A DNA stretch of 13,721 nt from Candidatus Avimicrobium faecavium (GTDB lineage Bacteria; Bacillota; Clostridia; Oscillospirales; Ruminococcaceae). This document shows positions 1 to 6,905 of the stretch, one piece after another. The notes beneath the pieces are model-generated. The model was not told where the DNA came from. It saw only the letters and a list, made by a program, of their open reading frames with translations, and ran no database searches. Made by a program: the position numbers and the translations under genes. The first letter of the stretch is position 1. Each line of letters begins with the position of its first letter. The DNA is taken from contig CAJFQR010000030.1 of NCBI GenBank assembly GCA_904419105.1, positions 1-13,721 of the forward strand, written 5' to 3'.

Positions 1-72
1 GTTGTAGTTGTAAGCCCTTTTTGCTACATCTTGTGCCGTCCGGTTTCGTCAGACACTATATATTGTGGAATT
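1..72. other. lysS downstream flank
   Basis: This short stretch lies beyond the lysS stop codon. I see no convincing intrinsic terminator (no stable stem followed by a U-run on the minus strand), no tRNA cloverleaf and no start of a further gene. The nearest structure is a weak TGTAG/CTACA pair with a long loop. The lysS transcript probably continues beyond the window edge. Confidence 0.4.
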
Positions 73-1581
73 TTAGTCCAAGGGCTTCATCGTCGGGAAG
101 AGGATCACCTCACGGATGGTGTCCGAGTTGGTAAGCATCATCACGACGCGGTCGATGCCCATGCCCATGCCGCCCGTCGGGGGCAGGCCGTACTCGATGG
201 CGGTGAGGAAGTCCTCGTCCAGCATCTCGGCCTCATCGTCGCCCCGGTCCCGGAGCTCGAGCTGCTTCTCGAACCGGCGGCGCTGGTCGATGGGGTCGTT
301 GAGCTCCGAGTAGGCGTTGGCCAGCTCGCTGTGGCAGATGAACAGCTCGAACCGCTCGGTGAGGCGCGGGTCCTCCGGGCTGCGCTTGGTCAGCGGGGAG
401 ACCTCCACCGGGTACATGGTGATGAAGGTCGGCTGGATCAGCTGCTCCTCCACCTTCTGGTCGAAGCACTCGTAGAGGGCGTTGCCCCAGGTCTGATCCG
501 CTGTCGGGGCCAGCTCAACGCCGATGGCCTTTGCGGCGGCCACCGCCTCGGCGTCATCGGTGATGGCGCCGAAGTCCACCCCGGCGTACTCCTTGACCGC
601 CTCGACCATGGTCAGCCGGCGCCAGCCGGGGGTCAGGTCGATCTGCTGGCCCATCCACTCGATCTGGTAGGTGCCCAGGATCTCCCTGGCGGCCCCGGAG
701 AGGACGCCCTCGGCAATGTCCATCATGCCGTGAAAGTCGGTGTAGGCCTGGTAGAGCTCCACGGTGGTGAACTCGGGGTTGTGCTTCGGGTCCATGCCCT
801 CGTTGCGGAAGATGCGCCCGACCTCATACACCCGCTCCATCCCGCCGACGATCAGCCGCTTGAGAGGCAGCTCGGTGGCGATGCGCATGTACATATCGAT
901 GTCCAGCGTGTTGTGGTGGGTGATGAACGGCCGGGCCGCCGCACCGCCGACGATGGTGTTGAGCACCGGGGTCTCCACCTCGATGTAGCCCCGCTCGTCC
1001 AGATAGGAGCGCAGGAAGCGGATGAACTTCGACCGGACAAGGAAGGTCTTCTTCACCTCGGGGTTGACCATCAGGTCCAGATAGCGCTGGCGGTAGCGGG
1101 CGTCGGTGTCCTTGAGGCCGTGCCACTTCTCCGGCAGCGGGCGCAGGCTCTTGGAGAGCAGGGTGATCGCATCGGCCCGCACCGAGATCTCGCCCCGGCG
1201 GGTGCGGAACACCTCGCCCTGGACGCCGACGATGTCCCCGAGGTCCCACTTCTGGAACTCGGCAAAGGCCTCCTCGCCGATCTCGTTGACCCGCACATAC
1301 ACCTGGATCCGGCCGCTGCCGTCCTGCACGTCGATGAAGTTGGCCTTCCCCATATCCCGCCAGGCCATGATGCGCCCGGCGATGGACACGGTCCTGCCCT
1401 CAAAGCCGCTCTCAAAGCCGTCCAGGATCTCCTGGGCGTGGGCGGTGACATCGTAGCGGGTGATCGTATAGGGGTCCCTGCCGGCCTGCACCAGCGCATC
1501 CAGCTTGTCCCGGCGGATCTGCAGCAGCTCCGAAAGGCTCTCGCCGGTCTCGGCGGCGGGGGTCAGATTCTTCTCGCTCAT
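73..1581 (-). CDS. lysS: Lysyl-tRNA synthetase, class II
   Basis: Charges tRNA-Lys with lysine in the cytoplasm using ATP. The 502-aa protein has the usual length and layout. An N-terminal OB-fold anticodon-binding domain lies at about residues 60-145 (GRIMAWRDMGKANFIDVQDG). The class II catalytic core follows: motif 1 around 183-208, motif 2 around 250-280 (YEVGRIFRNEG, then HNPEFTTVE), and motif 3 at about 465-485 (GMGMGIDR). The start ATG has an AGGAAG ribosome binding site 8 nt upstream. It lies downstream of greA on the same strand, a common clostridial order, but a terminator and a separate promoter lie between them. The roughly 40-nt leader is too short for a T-box, so lysine-tRNA control by that route is unlikely. 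Family identity is essentially certain from the motifs. Confidence 0.97.
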   Translation of the reverse strand: MSEKNLTPAAETGESLSELLQIRRDKLDALVQAGRDPYTITRYDVTAHAQEILDGFESGFEGRTVSIAGRIMAWRDMGKANFIDVQDGSGRIQVYVRVNEIGEEAFAEFQKWDLGDIVGVQGEVFRTRRGEISVRADAITLLSKSLRPLPEKWHGLKDTDARYRQRYLDLMVNPEVKKTFLVRSKFIRFLRSYLDERGYIEVETPVLNTIVGGAAARPFITHHNTLDIDMYMRIATELPLKRLIVGGMERVYEVGRIFRNEGMDPKHNPEFTTVELYQAYTDFHGMMDIAEGVLSGAAREILGTYQIEWMGQQIDLTPGWRRLTMVEAVKEYAGVDFGAITDDAEAVAAAKAIGVELAPTADQTWGNALYECFDQKVEEQLIQPTFITMYPVEVSPLTKRSPEDPRLTERFELFICHSELANAYSELNDPIDQRRRFEKQLELRDRGDDEAEMLDEDFLTAIEYGLPPTGGMGMGIDRVVMMLTNSDTIREVILFPTMKPLD

Positions 1582-1626
1582 CTATTCCACTTCCTGTTCT
1601 CAGAATTCGTTGACTGTTACCATTTT

Positions 1627-1654
1627 ATTTTACCATGTTTCCGGCGTTTGTCCA
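1627..1654 (-). promoter_or_regulatory. Predicted SigA promoter of lysS
   Basis: On the minus strand TGGACA (1649-1654) and TAAAAT (1627-1632) are separated by 16 bp. A TGG directly before the -10 box makes an extended -10. It lies about 45 bp before the lysS start and just after the greA terminator, which fits independent lysS transcription. Confidence 0.65.
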
Positions 1655-1699
1655 GAAGAGAACGCGGTTTTTCCGCCGCCGGCGGCCGCGCCCGGGCAT

Positions 1700-1725
1700 A
1701 AAAAATGCGGGCGCGCGGCCCGCAT
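1700..1725 (-). terminator. Intrinsic terminator after greA
   Basis: On the minus strand an 8-bp perfect stem (ATGCGGGC/GCCCGCAT, 1705-1725) with a 5-nt loop is followed by an uninterrupted U-run of six (1700-1705, the first overlapping the stem foot). It begins about 29 nt past the greA stop codon. Confidence 0.9.
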
Positions 1726-1754
1726 CTCCTGTTCGGTTCGGACTATCCCGGCAC

Positions 1755-2225
1755 TCAGCGGCCGATCTCGAGGATCTTGAAGCTGACCACGCCGGCCGGG
1801 GCCTCTACATCGACCACCTCGCCGACCCTGTGGCCCAGCAGCGCCTGGCCCACCGGGGACTTGTCGGTGATGGTCTCCCCCTCACCGCCGCTCTCCAGCG
1901 AGGAGACGATGCGGTAGGTCATCTCGTCGCCGTACTCGATGTCCAGGATCTTGACCACCGAGCCCACCGAGACCATATCGGTGGCGATGTCCTCCGCCCC
2001 GATGATCTCCACATGCTTGAGCTGCTCCTCGAGCTGGGCGATGCGGGCCTCCATCACCGCCTGGTCGTTTTTGGCCTCATCGTACTCGCTGTTCTCCGAC
2101 AGGTCGCCGAACCCGCGGGCAACGCGGATCTTCTCCGAGACCTCGGCGCGGCCGGTGGTGCGCAGCTCGTTGAGCTCCTGCTGGAGTTTATCAAAACCCT
2201 CCTGGGTCATCAGAATCTTATCCAA
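1755..2225 (-). CDS. greA: Transcription elongation factor GreA
   Basis: Rescues backtracked RNA polymerase by stimulating transcript cleavage through the secondary channel. The N-terminal coiled coil (residues 5-78) carries the family tip motif GFGDLSENSEYDEAKNDQA, with the acidic pair D41 and E44 that coordinates the catalytic magnesium. The FKBP-like C-terminal domain spans about 80-156 (DKSPVGQALLGHRVGEVVDV). I place the start at a TTG (2223-2225), because AGAAAGGA lies 8 nt upstream and the resulting 156 aa match the usual GreA length of about 158. The ATG at 2232-2234 overlaps that same ribosome binding site and cannot use it; the ATG at 2208-2210 lacks one at a workable distance. The gene is monocistronic, between a consensus promoter and a strong terminator. 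Function is secure; the exact start is less so. Confidence 0.95.
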   Translation of the reverse strand: MDKILMTQEGFDKLQQELNELRTTGRAEVSEKIRVARGFGDLSENSEYDEAKNDQAVMEARIAQLEEQLKHVEIIGAEDIATDMVSVGSVVKILDIEYGDEMTYRIVSSLESGGEGETITDKSPVGQALLGHRVGEVVDVEAPAGVVSFKILEIGR

Positions 2226-2263
2226 GTGACTCATCCTTTCTGGCAAAAGCGCCAAAATGATCG

Positions 2264-2277
2264 GCGGCTGCAGCCGC
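2264..2277. repeat. 14-bp perfect palindrome in greA leader
   Basis: GCGGCTGCAGCCGC is a perfect palindrome only a few nucleotides after the predicted greA transcription start and about 40 nt before the start codon. It could be an operator or fold into a short 5' hairpin. No known regulator site is recognised. Confidence 0.5.
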
Positions 2278-2288
2278 ATAATAGTTGT

Positions 2289-2317
2289 ATTATAGTCATT
2301 TACTTCAGCGATGTCAA
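2289..2317 (-). promoter_or_regulatory. Consensus SigA promoter of greA
   Basis: Minus-strand TTGACA (2312-2317), a 17-bp spacer and TATAAT (2289-2294) are a perfect match to the housekeeping consensus. The expected start is near 2282, giving a leader of roughly 55 nt before the TTG start codon. It implies strong constitutive expression of greA. Confidence 0.92.
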
Positions 2318-2352
2318 GCGGTTTTTCCGGTCGAAATCCATCATACGCGCCG

Positions 2353-2384
2353 GACGGCGGCCCGGGGTGAGCGGGTCCGCCGTC
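2353..2384. other. Long GC hairpin downstream of the S41 protease gene
   Basis: GACGGCGG (2353-2360) and CCGCCGTC (2377-2384) form a perfect 8-bp stem, extended inward by a CCCG/CGGG pair across one bulged base. It lies 43 bp beyond the protease stop codon. Neither strand has a proper U-run directly after it, so it is not a textbook terminator. It may protect the 3' end or act with Rho. Confidence 0.5.
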
Positions 2385-2426
2385 GGTAACGGGGATAAAC
2401 TTTTGCTTAAATCAGGTTAAAGGGGC

Positions 2427-3809
2427 TCAGGCGGCCGCCTGGCTCTCCTCCCCGGTCTCCTCCGAAGAGCTCTCATCGCTTTCCGCATCGGAGGCGCCCT
2501 CCTCGGAGCCGCTCTCGTCGGACGAACTCTCCTCGGAAGGATCCTCGTCGGAGGCGCTCTCGCCGGTCTCCGTCTCGGTGTCGCCGGGGATCTCACTGAG
2601 CCCGTCGAAACCGCCGGTCTTGATCACCGCCTCGGCCAGCTCGATGGCCTTCTGCAGCTGGGGGTCGGTGGTCTCGTCCAGCTCGTAGAAGTTGCGCTCC
2701 TGCTCGGCGGTGAGCTGGACGGTGTAATCCGGCTTGACGCCGACGCCGTCAAAGTTCACGCCGCTGGGCGGGTTGTACTTGGCGGTGGTGATGCTCAGGG
2801 CGCCGCCGTCGCTGAGCGGGTAGATGGTCTGCATCACGCCCTTGCCGTAGGTCTGGGTGCCGACGGTGCGGCCCTTGTTGAAGTCCTTGATGGCCTGGGC
2901 GAACAGCTCGGCGGCGGAGGCGGTGTCCTCGTTGGTGAGGACCACCATCGGCAGGTTGACCTCGTCGTCGTCGCTGTAGCCGAGCTCCTCGGTGCTGCCG
3001 TCCTTGTAGGTGGCGGTCACCAGGGTGCCCTCGGGCAGCAGGGTGTCCAGCATATCCACCACCGAGTCGATGGTGCCGCCGGGGTTGTTGCGCACATCGA
3101 AGATGAGCGCCTGGACGCCGGAGGAGGTCAGGGCGTTCAGCGCGGCGTCAAACTGGGCCGGAGTGTTGTTGTGGAACTCCTTGATCTGAATGTAGCCCAC
3201 ATCGCCGTACTGGGTGTAGGTCACCATCGGCACCTCCACCTCCCGGCGGGTGATCTCCACCTCCTCGTCCTGGTTGTCCCGGCGGACGGTCAGGGTCAGC
3301 ACGGTGCCCTCCTCCCCGCCCATCGCGGTGGACATCTCGTTGTAGTTTTCCGCGGTGACCATCGTCCCTTCGACCTCGACGATCAGATCGCCGACCTCGA
3401 TGCCGGCCTCCTCCGCCGGCGAACCGGCAAAGACCTCGACCACCTTCATATAGCCGGACGGATCCATCACCACCGAAAGGCCGATGGTGGCCTGCTGGCT
3501 CTCATAGTCGGCCATGCGCTGCTGGTACTCCTGCGGGGTCAGGTACTGGGCGTAGGCGTCGCCCAGGCCGCTGACATAGCCCTTGGCCACGGCGTTCATC
3601 AGCGCCTCATCGTCGATCTCCCCGTAGTAGTTCTGCCGGACATAGGCGTCGATCTCGTTGAGCTTGGAATACATGACCTCGCTCTCCCGGAGGCTCTGCA
3701 TCCGGCCGTTGAAATCGAACATCGAGTAGCCGGCGGTGATGACGATGGCCACCGCCGCCGCCAGCGACATCAGCGCGATGGTCACGCCGAGAGAAACTTT
3801 CCTGTTCAT
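2427..3809 (-). CDS. S41 C-terminal processing protease (CtpA/CtpB-like)
   Basis: A membrane-anchored serine protease of the tail-specific/CTP family, expected to act outside the membrane on exposed C-termini of secreted or cell-wall proteins. In the 460-aa protein, residues 4-28 form a signal anchor and 40-100 a helical N-terminal domain. A PDZ domain lies at about 105-190 (GLSVVMD, GSPAEEAGIEVGDLIVEVEG) and the S41 core at about 200-365. The Ser/Lys dyad is visible as S298 in EDTASAAEL and K323 in TYGKG; the NNPGG motif is at 241-245. From about residue 407 to the end is a Ser/Glu/Asp-rich tail that is not part of the family. The start at 3807-3809 has AGGAG 7 nt upstream; the longer frame's extra 55 residues include the promoter and are rejected. 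It is transcribed apart from the ftsEX operon upstream. Confidence 0.93.
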   Translation of the reverse strand: MNRKVSLGVTIALMSLAAAVAIVITAGYSMFDFNGRMQSLRESEVMYSKLNEIDAYVRQNYYGEIDDEALMNAVAKGYVSGLGDAYAQYLTPQEYQQRMADYESQQATIGLSVVMDPSGYMKVVEVFAGSPAEEAGIEVGDLIVEVEGTMVTAENYNEMSTAMGGEEGTVLTLTVRRDNQDEEVEITRREVEVPMVTYTQYGDVGYIQIKEFHNNTPAQFDAALNALTSSGVQALIFDVRNNPGGTIDSVVDMLDTLLPEGTLVTATYKDGSTEELGYSDDDEVNLPMVVLTNEDTASAAELFAQAIKDFNKGRTVGTQTYGKGVMQTIYPLSDGGALSITTAKYNPPSGVNFDGVGVKPDYTVQLTAEQERNFYELDETTDPQLQKAIELAEAVIKTGGFDGLSEIPGDTETETGESASDEDPSEESSSDESGSEEGASDAESDESSSEETGEESQAAA

Positions 3810-3876
3810 ATCGTCACTCCTGCTTGTAGATTGCGAAAAAAGGCAGCCGCCCGTCTGGCGCGGCAGGTCCTGTCTT

Positions 3877-3885
3877 AGTATAGCA
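3877..3885 (-). promoter_or_regulatory. Predicted extended -10 promoter of the S41 gene
   Basis: Minus-strand TGC-TATACT is a good extended -10 box (TATACT at 3877-3882), about 70 bp before the start codon. No -35 hexamer is present at 16-18 bp. That zone is occupied by one arm of a perfect inverted repeat (3887-3912), so an activator or repressor may act here. Confidence 0.55.
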
Positions 3886-3886
3886 C

Positions 3887-3912
3887 ATTCCCGGCCAAAG
3901 GGGACCGGGAAT
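3887..3912. repeat. Perfect inverted repeat in the -35 zone of the S41 promoter
   Basis: ATTCCCGG (3887-3894) and CCGGGAAT (3905-3912) are an exact 8-bp inverted repeat around a 10-bp spacer, immediately upstream of the extended -10 box. No U-run follows on the minus strand, so it is not a terminator. Its position suggests an operator; the cognate protein is unknown. Confidence 0.55.
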
Positions 3913-3951
3913 CTGTGCCCCGGCGGTAAATATTCTGTGAACGCCCGCCGG

Positions 3952-3983
3952 AAAAAAACAGGCCGCATGGCCATGCCGCGGCC
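3952..3983 (-). terminator. Terminator of the ftsEX-M23 operon
   Basis: On the minus strand GGCCGC/GCGGCC arms (3961-3966 and 3978-3983), with an 11-nt interior that is itself partly palindromic, are followed after two bases by seven U (3952-3958). It lies about 35 nt beyond the M23 stop codon. A T-run on the plus strand at 3994-3998 sits on the other side but serves no plus-strand gene here. Confidence 0.75.
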
Positions 3984-4018
3984 ATACAGCCCGTTTTTCT
4001 GACGAAAGTGCCCTCCTG

Positions 4019-5203
4019 TTACGGCTGGAGGTAGCCGCTGAGCGGGTTGACAGCGGTGCCGTTTTCCCGGACCTCAAAGTGCAGATGGGGCCCGGTGCTC
4101 CAGCCGGTGGAGCCCACCAGCGCGATGGCCTGCCCCCGGGTGACCCGGTCCCCTTCGCTCACCAGCAGCTGGCTGGTGTGGCCGTAGAGGGTGGAGATGC
4201 TGCCGCCGTGGTCGATGATGAGATACCGCCCGTAGCCGACGCCCTGGGTGTAGGTCTGCTGGGCCTTGATGACCACGCCGTCCGCCGCCGCAACGATGGT
4301 CTGGCCATAGACATTCGAGCCGGAGATGTCGATGCCGGTGTGGAAATCGGTGTTGTTGAAGCGCCAGCCGTAGTAGGAGGTGATGGAGGTGAAGCCGGGC
4401 AGCGGCCAGGTCATGACGCCGCCGGTGTACTCGCCCTCCGACTCATAGGAGGCGTAGATCTCGTTGATCTCGCTCTGGACCTGCTGCATCATCGCGTCGA
4501 TCTCCGCCTTGTTGGCCTCATACTGGCGCTGGAGCTCGTCGATGTCCTCGATCTGGCCCTGGATCACATTCACCTGGCCGTTGAGCTGGCTCTTCTTCTC
4601 ATCGAGGGTGGACTTGGAGGAGTCCAGGTCGTCCTTGTTGGCCTGGTTCTCCTCCTGGAGGGCCTGGAGCTCGTCGATGTCCGCCTCGAGGGAGGCGATC
4701 ATCTCCCGGTCGTTTTCCGCCACCCGGGCGGTGATGTCCGCCTTCATCAGGAAGTCGGAAAAACTGTCCGCCCCGAGCAGCAGGCTGACGGTGCTGCTGT
4801 CTCCGGACATATAGCTGGCCCGGGCCCGCTGCTTGAAGATCTCGTAGTCCTTGTCGATCTCATCTTCCAGCTCGGCGATGGTTGCGTCGTTTTCGGCGAT
4901 CATCGAATTGAGCAGGTCGATCTTGTTGGTGAGCACATCGATCTGGGCCTGGGTGTTGTCAATCTGGCCGTTGAGCTGGTTTTTCTCGGCCAGATACTTG
5001 TCCTTTTCGCTCTTGGCGGCGTCGATCTGTGCCTGGTACTCCTGCTGCTGCTGTTCCAGCTCCTCATACTGCTGGTTGAGATCGTCGATCTCAGCCTGGT
5101 CGGCGTCGGATACATCGGTGGCGTAGTCCACCGACGGCACGGCACACAGGGTCAGCGCGCCGGCCAGAAGCAGCACCAGCGCCCGGCGGGAAACCGGATC
5201 CAT
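4019..5203 (-). CDS. Secreted coiled-coil M23 peptidoglycan endopeptidase (FtsEX partner)
   Basis: Probably the murein hydrolase controlled by FtsEX. The 394-aa protein has a signal peptide at 1-25. A long coiled coil covers about 33-125 and 160-250, split by a hinge (RARASYMSGDSSTVSLLL, 126-143) typical of PcsB/EnvC/CwlO-like coiled-coil modules. A C-terminal LytM/M23 domain spans about 265-390. The zinc and catalytic residues are all visible: H288 and D292 (HTGID), H342 (YGH), and H373 and H375 (HLH). It should therefore be an active metallo-endopeptidase rather than a degenerate activator such as E. coli EnvC. The C20 context (LTLC) lacks the small residue of a lipobox, so signal peptidase I is more likely. 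The start at 5201-5203 has GGAAGGAG 8 nt upstream; the earlier ATG has none. It follows ftsX by 42 bp and ends at a terminator. Confidence 0.92.
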   Translation of the reverse strand: MDPVSRRALVLLLAGALTLCAVPSVDYATDVSDADQAEIDDLNQQYEELEQQQQEYQAQIDAAKSEKDKYLAEKNQLNGQIDNTQAQIDVLTNKIDLLNSMIAENDATIAELEDEIDKDYEIFKQRARASYMSGDSSTVSLLLGADSFSDFLMKADITARVAENDREMIASLEADIDELQALQEENQANKDDLDSSKSTLDEKKSQLNGQVNVIQGQIEDIDELQRQYEANKAEIDAMMQQVQSEINEIYASYESEGEYTGGVMTWPLPGFTSITSYYGWRFNNTDFHTGIDISGSNVYGQTIVAAADGVVIKAQQTYTQGVGYGRYLIIDHGGSISTLYGHTSQLLVSEGDRVTRGQAIALVGSTGWSTGPHLHFEVRENGTAVNPLSGYLQP

Positions 5204-5245
5204 CTTTTTCACTCCTTCCGAACTCCTTTCCATACGGTCAAAGGG

Positions 5246-6163
5246 TCACACCTTCAGATATCTGCGGACGAAAATGATGCTCCCGAGGGTGCCGATGGTA
5301 ACCCCCACCAGGATGAAGCAGCCGATCAGCGGCAGCGCCATCTGGCCAAAGGGCACCAGGTTCTCGGTGAGGAAGGCCAGCAGCACCGTGTCGCTGCCGG
5401 TGAGCGAATGGCACAGCAGCGCGTAAAGCGCCCAGATAACCAGAAACGCCAGCGCGGCCGAGATGAGCCCGAGCAGCAGGCCCTCCACGATAAAGGGCAG
5501 CCGGATGAACATATCGGTGGCGCCGACATATTTCATGATGCTGATCTCCTTGCGGCGGTTGAAGACGGTGATCTTGATGGTGTTGGCAATGATCATCGAG
5601 GCCACCGCAATCAGCAGCAGCACAATGGCCGCCCCGCCCACATTGACCGCGTTCTTGAGGATGGTGATGGTCTGGGCCACCTGCTCCGGCGCCCGGACAT
5701 AGTCCACATCGGCAATGGCGCCGAGGGCCTCCACCGTGGCGTCCAGCCGGGACAGGTCCCGGACGGTGACGCTGAAGGAATCGGGCATGATGTTGTCCTC
5801 ATACAGCGGGGCAAAGAGCTCCTCGCTGTTTTCGGTGACGCCGCTCATCGAATCCACCCAGCTGTCCAGCCCCTCCTCCTTGGAGATAAACCGGCAGCCG
5901 GCCACATTTTCGGTGTCCAGGATGGACTGCTCCACCGCGTCGATGGCCTCGTCGCCGAGGCCGTCGGTGAGAAAGACCACCACCTCGTTCTGGGCCTCCA
6001 CATAGCCGACAAAGCTGTTGGCGTTGAAGCTGAAGAGGATCGAGGCGCCGATGAGCAAAAGACAGGCCACCAGCACGCCGATGGCCGCAGCAGACATCTG
6101 TTTGTTTGCGTAGATATTGCGGGCTCCCTCCCGCATCAGGTATCCGAGGCTACTTCCTCCCAT
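5246..6163 (-). CDS. ftsX: Cell division ABC transporter permease FtsX
   Basis: Membrane half of FtsEX, which turns ATP hydrolysis by FtsE into a conformational signal that activates an extracellular peptidoglycan hydrolase. The 305-aa protein matches family length and topology: TM1 at about 24-46, an extracellular domain at about 47-170 that should contact the hydrolase coiled coil, TM2 at 174-196, TM3 at 222-250 and TM4 at 275-297. The cytoplasmic signature NRRKEISIMKYVGATDMFI lies at 202-220. The start ATG (6161-6163) has AGGAGG 5 nt upstream inside the end of ftsE; the two genes overlap by 14 bp, which suggests translational coupling. The longer upstream frame only mirrors ftsE in another register and is rejected. 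Confidence 0.95.
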   Translation of the reverse strand: MGGSSLGYLMREGARNIYANKQMSAAAIGVLVACLLLIGASILFSFNANSFVGYVEAQNEVVVFLTDGLGDEAIDAVEQSILDTENVAGCRFISKEEGLDSWVDSMSGVTENSEELFAPLYEDNIMPDSFSVTVRDLSRLDATVEALGAIADVDYVRAPEQVAQTITILKNAVNVGGAAIVLLLIAVASMIIANTIKITVFNRRKEISIMKYVGATDMFIRLPFIVEGLLLGLISAALAFLVIWALYALLCHSLTGSDTVLLAFLTENLVPFGQMALPLIGCFILVGVTIGTLGSIIFVRRYLKV

Positions 6164-6839
6164 TGCGCCCTCCTGTTCTGCCTGTGTCGGCGATGAGCCG
6201 GCCCTGTTCGATGCGGATGATCCGGTGCTGGAACTGCGCCACCAGGTCGTGCTCATGGGTGACCATGACCACGGTGGTGCCCACCTTGTTGATCTCGGTG
6301 AGCAGCTCCACAATCTCAAAGGAGAGCTCCGGGTCGATGTTGCCGGTGGGCTCATCGGCCAGGATGATATCCGGGTTGTTCACCAGCGCCCGGGCCAGCG
6401 CCACACGCTGCTGCTCGCCGCCGGAGATCTGCTCCGGCATGCTCCGGGCCTTGCCCTGAAGGCCCACGAGGTTGAGGATATAGGGCACCCGCTGGCGGAT
6501 GTCCCGTGTGGAGACATTGGTGGCCCGCAGCGCAAAGGCCACATTGTCGTAGACATTCATGGTGGGGATCAGGCGGAAATCCTGAAATACCACGCCGAGG
6601 GTCCTTCGGAAATAGGGAATCTCCCTGCGCCTTAGCTCCCCGACATTCTTCCCGTTGACGATGATCCGTCCGGAGGTGGGCACCTCCTCGCGGAGCAGCA
6701 GGCGCATCAGCGTCGACTTGCCGGCCCCCGACGAGCCGACGATGAACACGAATTCGCCCTTATCAATCTCCAGGTTGACATTGTCCAGCGCCAGATTTCC
6801 GGAAGGGTATCGCTTTGATACATTCGTTAGACTAATCAC
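6150..6839 (-). CDS. ftsE: Cell division ATP-binding protein FtsE
   Basis: Cytoplasmic ATPase subunit of FtsEX. All ABC motifs are present in the 229-aa protein: Walker A GSSGAGKST at 35-43, Q-loop Q86 (VVFQDFRL), signature SGGEQQR at 139-145, Walker B IILADEPTG at 158-166 and H-loop H195. I chose a GTG start (6837-6839), which reads MISLTNVSKRYPSG like other FtsE proteins and has AAGGCGG 9 nt upstream. The longer frame begins at a TTG without a ribosome binding site. It starts 66 bp after the upstream regulator gene. I see no -10 box in that gap, so it is probably co-transcribed with the regulator. Confidence 0.95.
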   Translation of the reverse strand: MISLTNVSKRYPSGNLALDNVNLEIDKGEFVFIVGSSGAGKSTLMRLLLREEVPTSGRIIVNGKNVGELRRREIPYFRRTLGVVFQDFRLIPTMNVYDNVAFALRATNVSTRDIRQRVPYILNLVGLQGKARSMPEQISGGEQQRVALARALVNNPDIILADEPTGNIDPELSFEIVELLTEINKVGTTVVMVTHEHDLVAQFQHRIIRIEQGRLIADTGRTGGRNGRK

Positions 6840-6905
6840 TCTTGCATACCGCCTTACCAACCGAACTGAAATGGAACCGTGTGCCGCGTCAAGCGCCGGT
6901 GGCTA

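Noticed and set aside
1582..1626. T-box or lysine riboswitch ahead of lysS
   Set aside because: The leader from the predicted promoter is only about 40 nt, far too short for either structure.
31..1701. A 556-codon plus-strand frame opposite lysS
   Set aside because: No ribosome binding site and no domain; lysS on the other strand has all class II synthetase motifs.
3810..3974. 55-residue N-terminal extension of the S41 protease
   Set aside because: It would include the promoter and place residues before a normal signal anchor; AGGAG lies correctly before the ATG at 3807-3809.
4079..6196. A 705-codon plus-strand frame opposite the M23 and ftsX genes
   Set aside because: Shadow frame with repetitive Leu/Val/Gly/Asp composition; the opposite strand carries unmistakable M23 and FtsX sequence.
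6840..6905. Separate promoter for ftsE (TTGACG near 6890)
   Set aside because: No acceptable -10 box occurs 16-18 bp downstream; co-transcription with the regulator gene is more likely.
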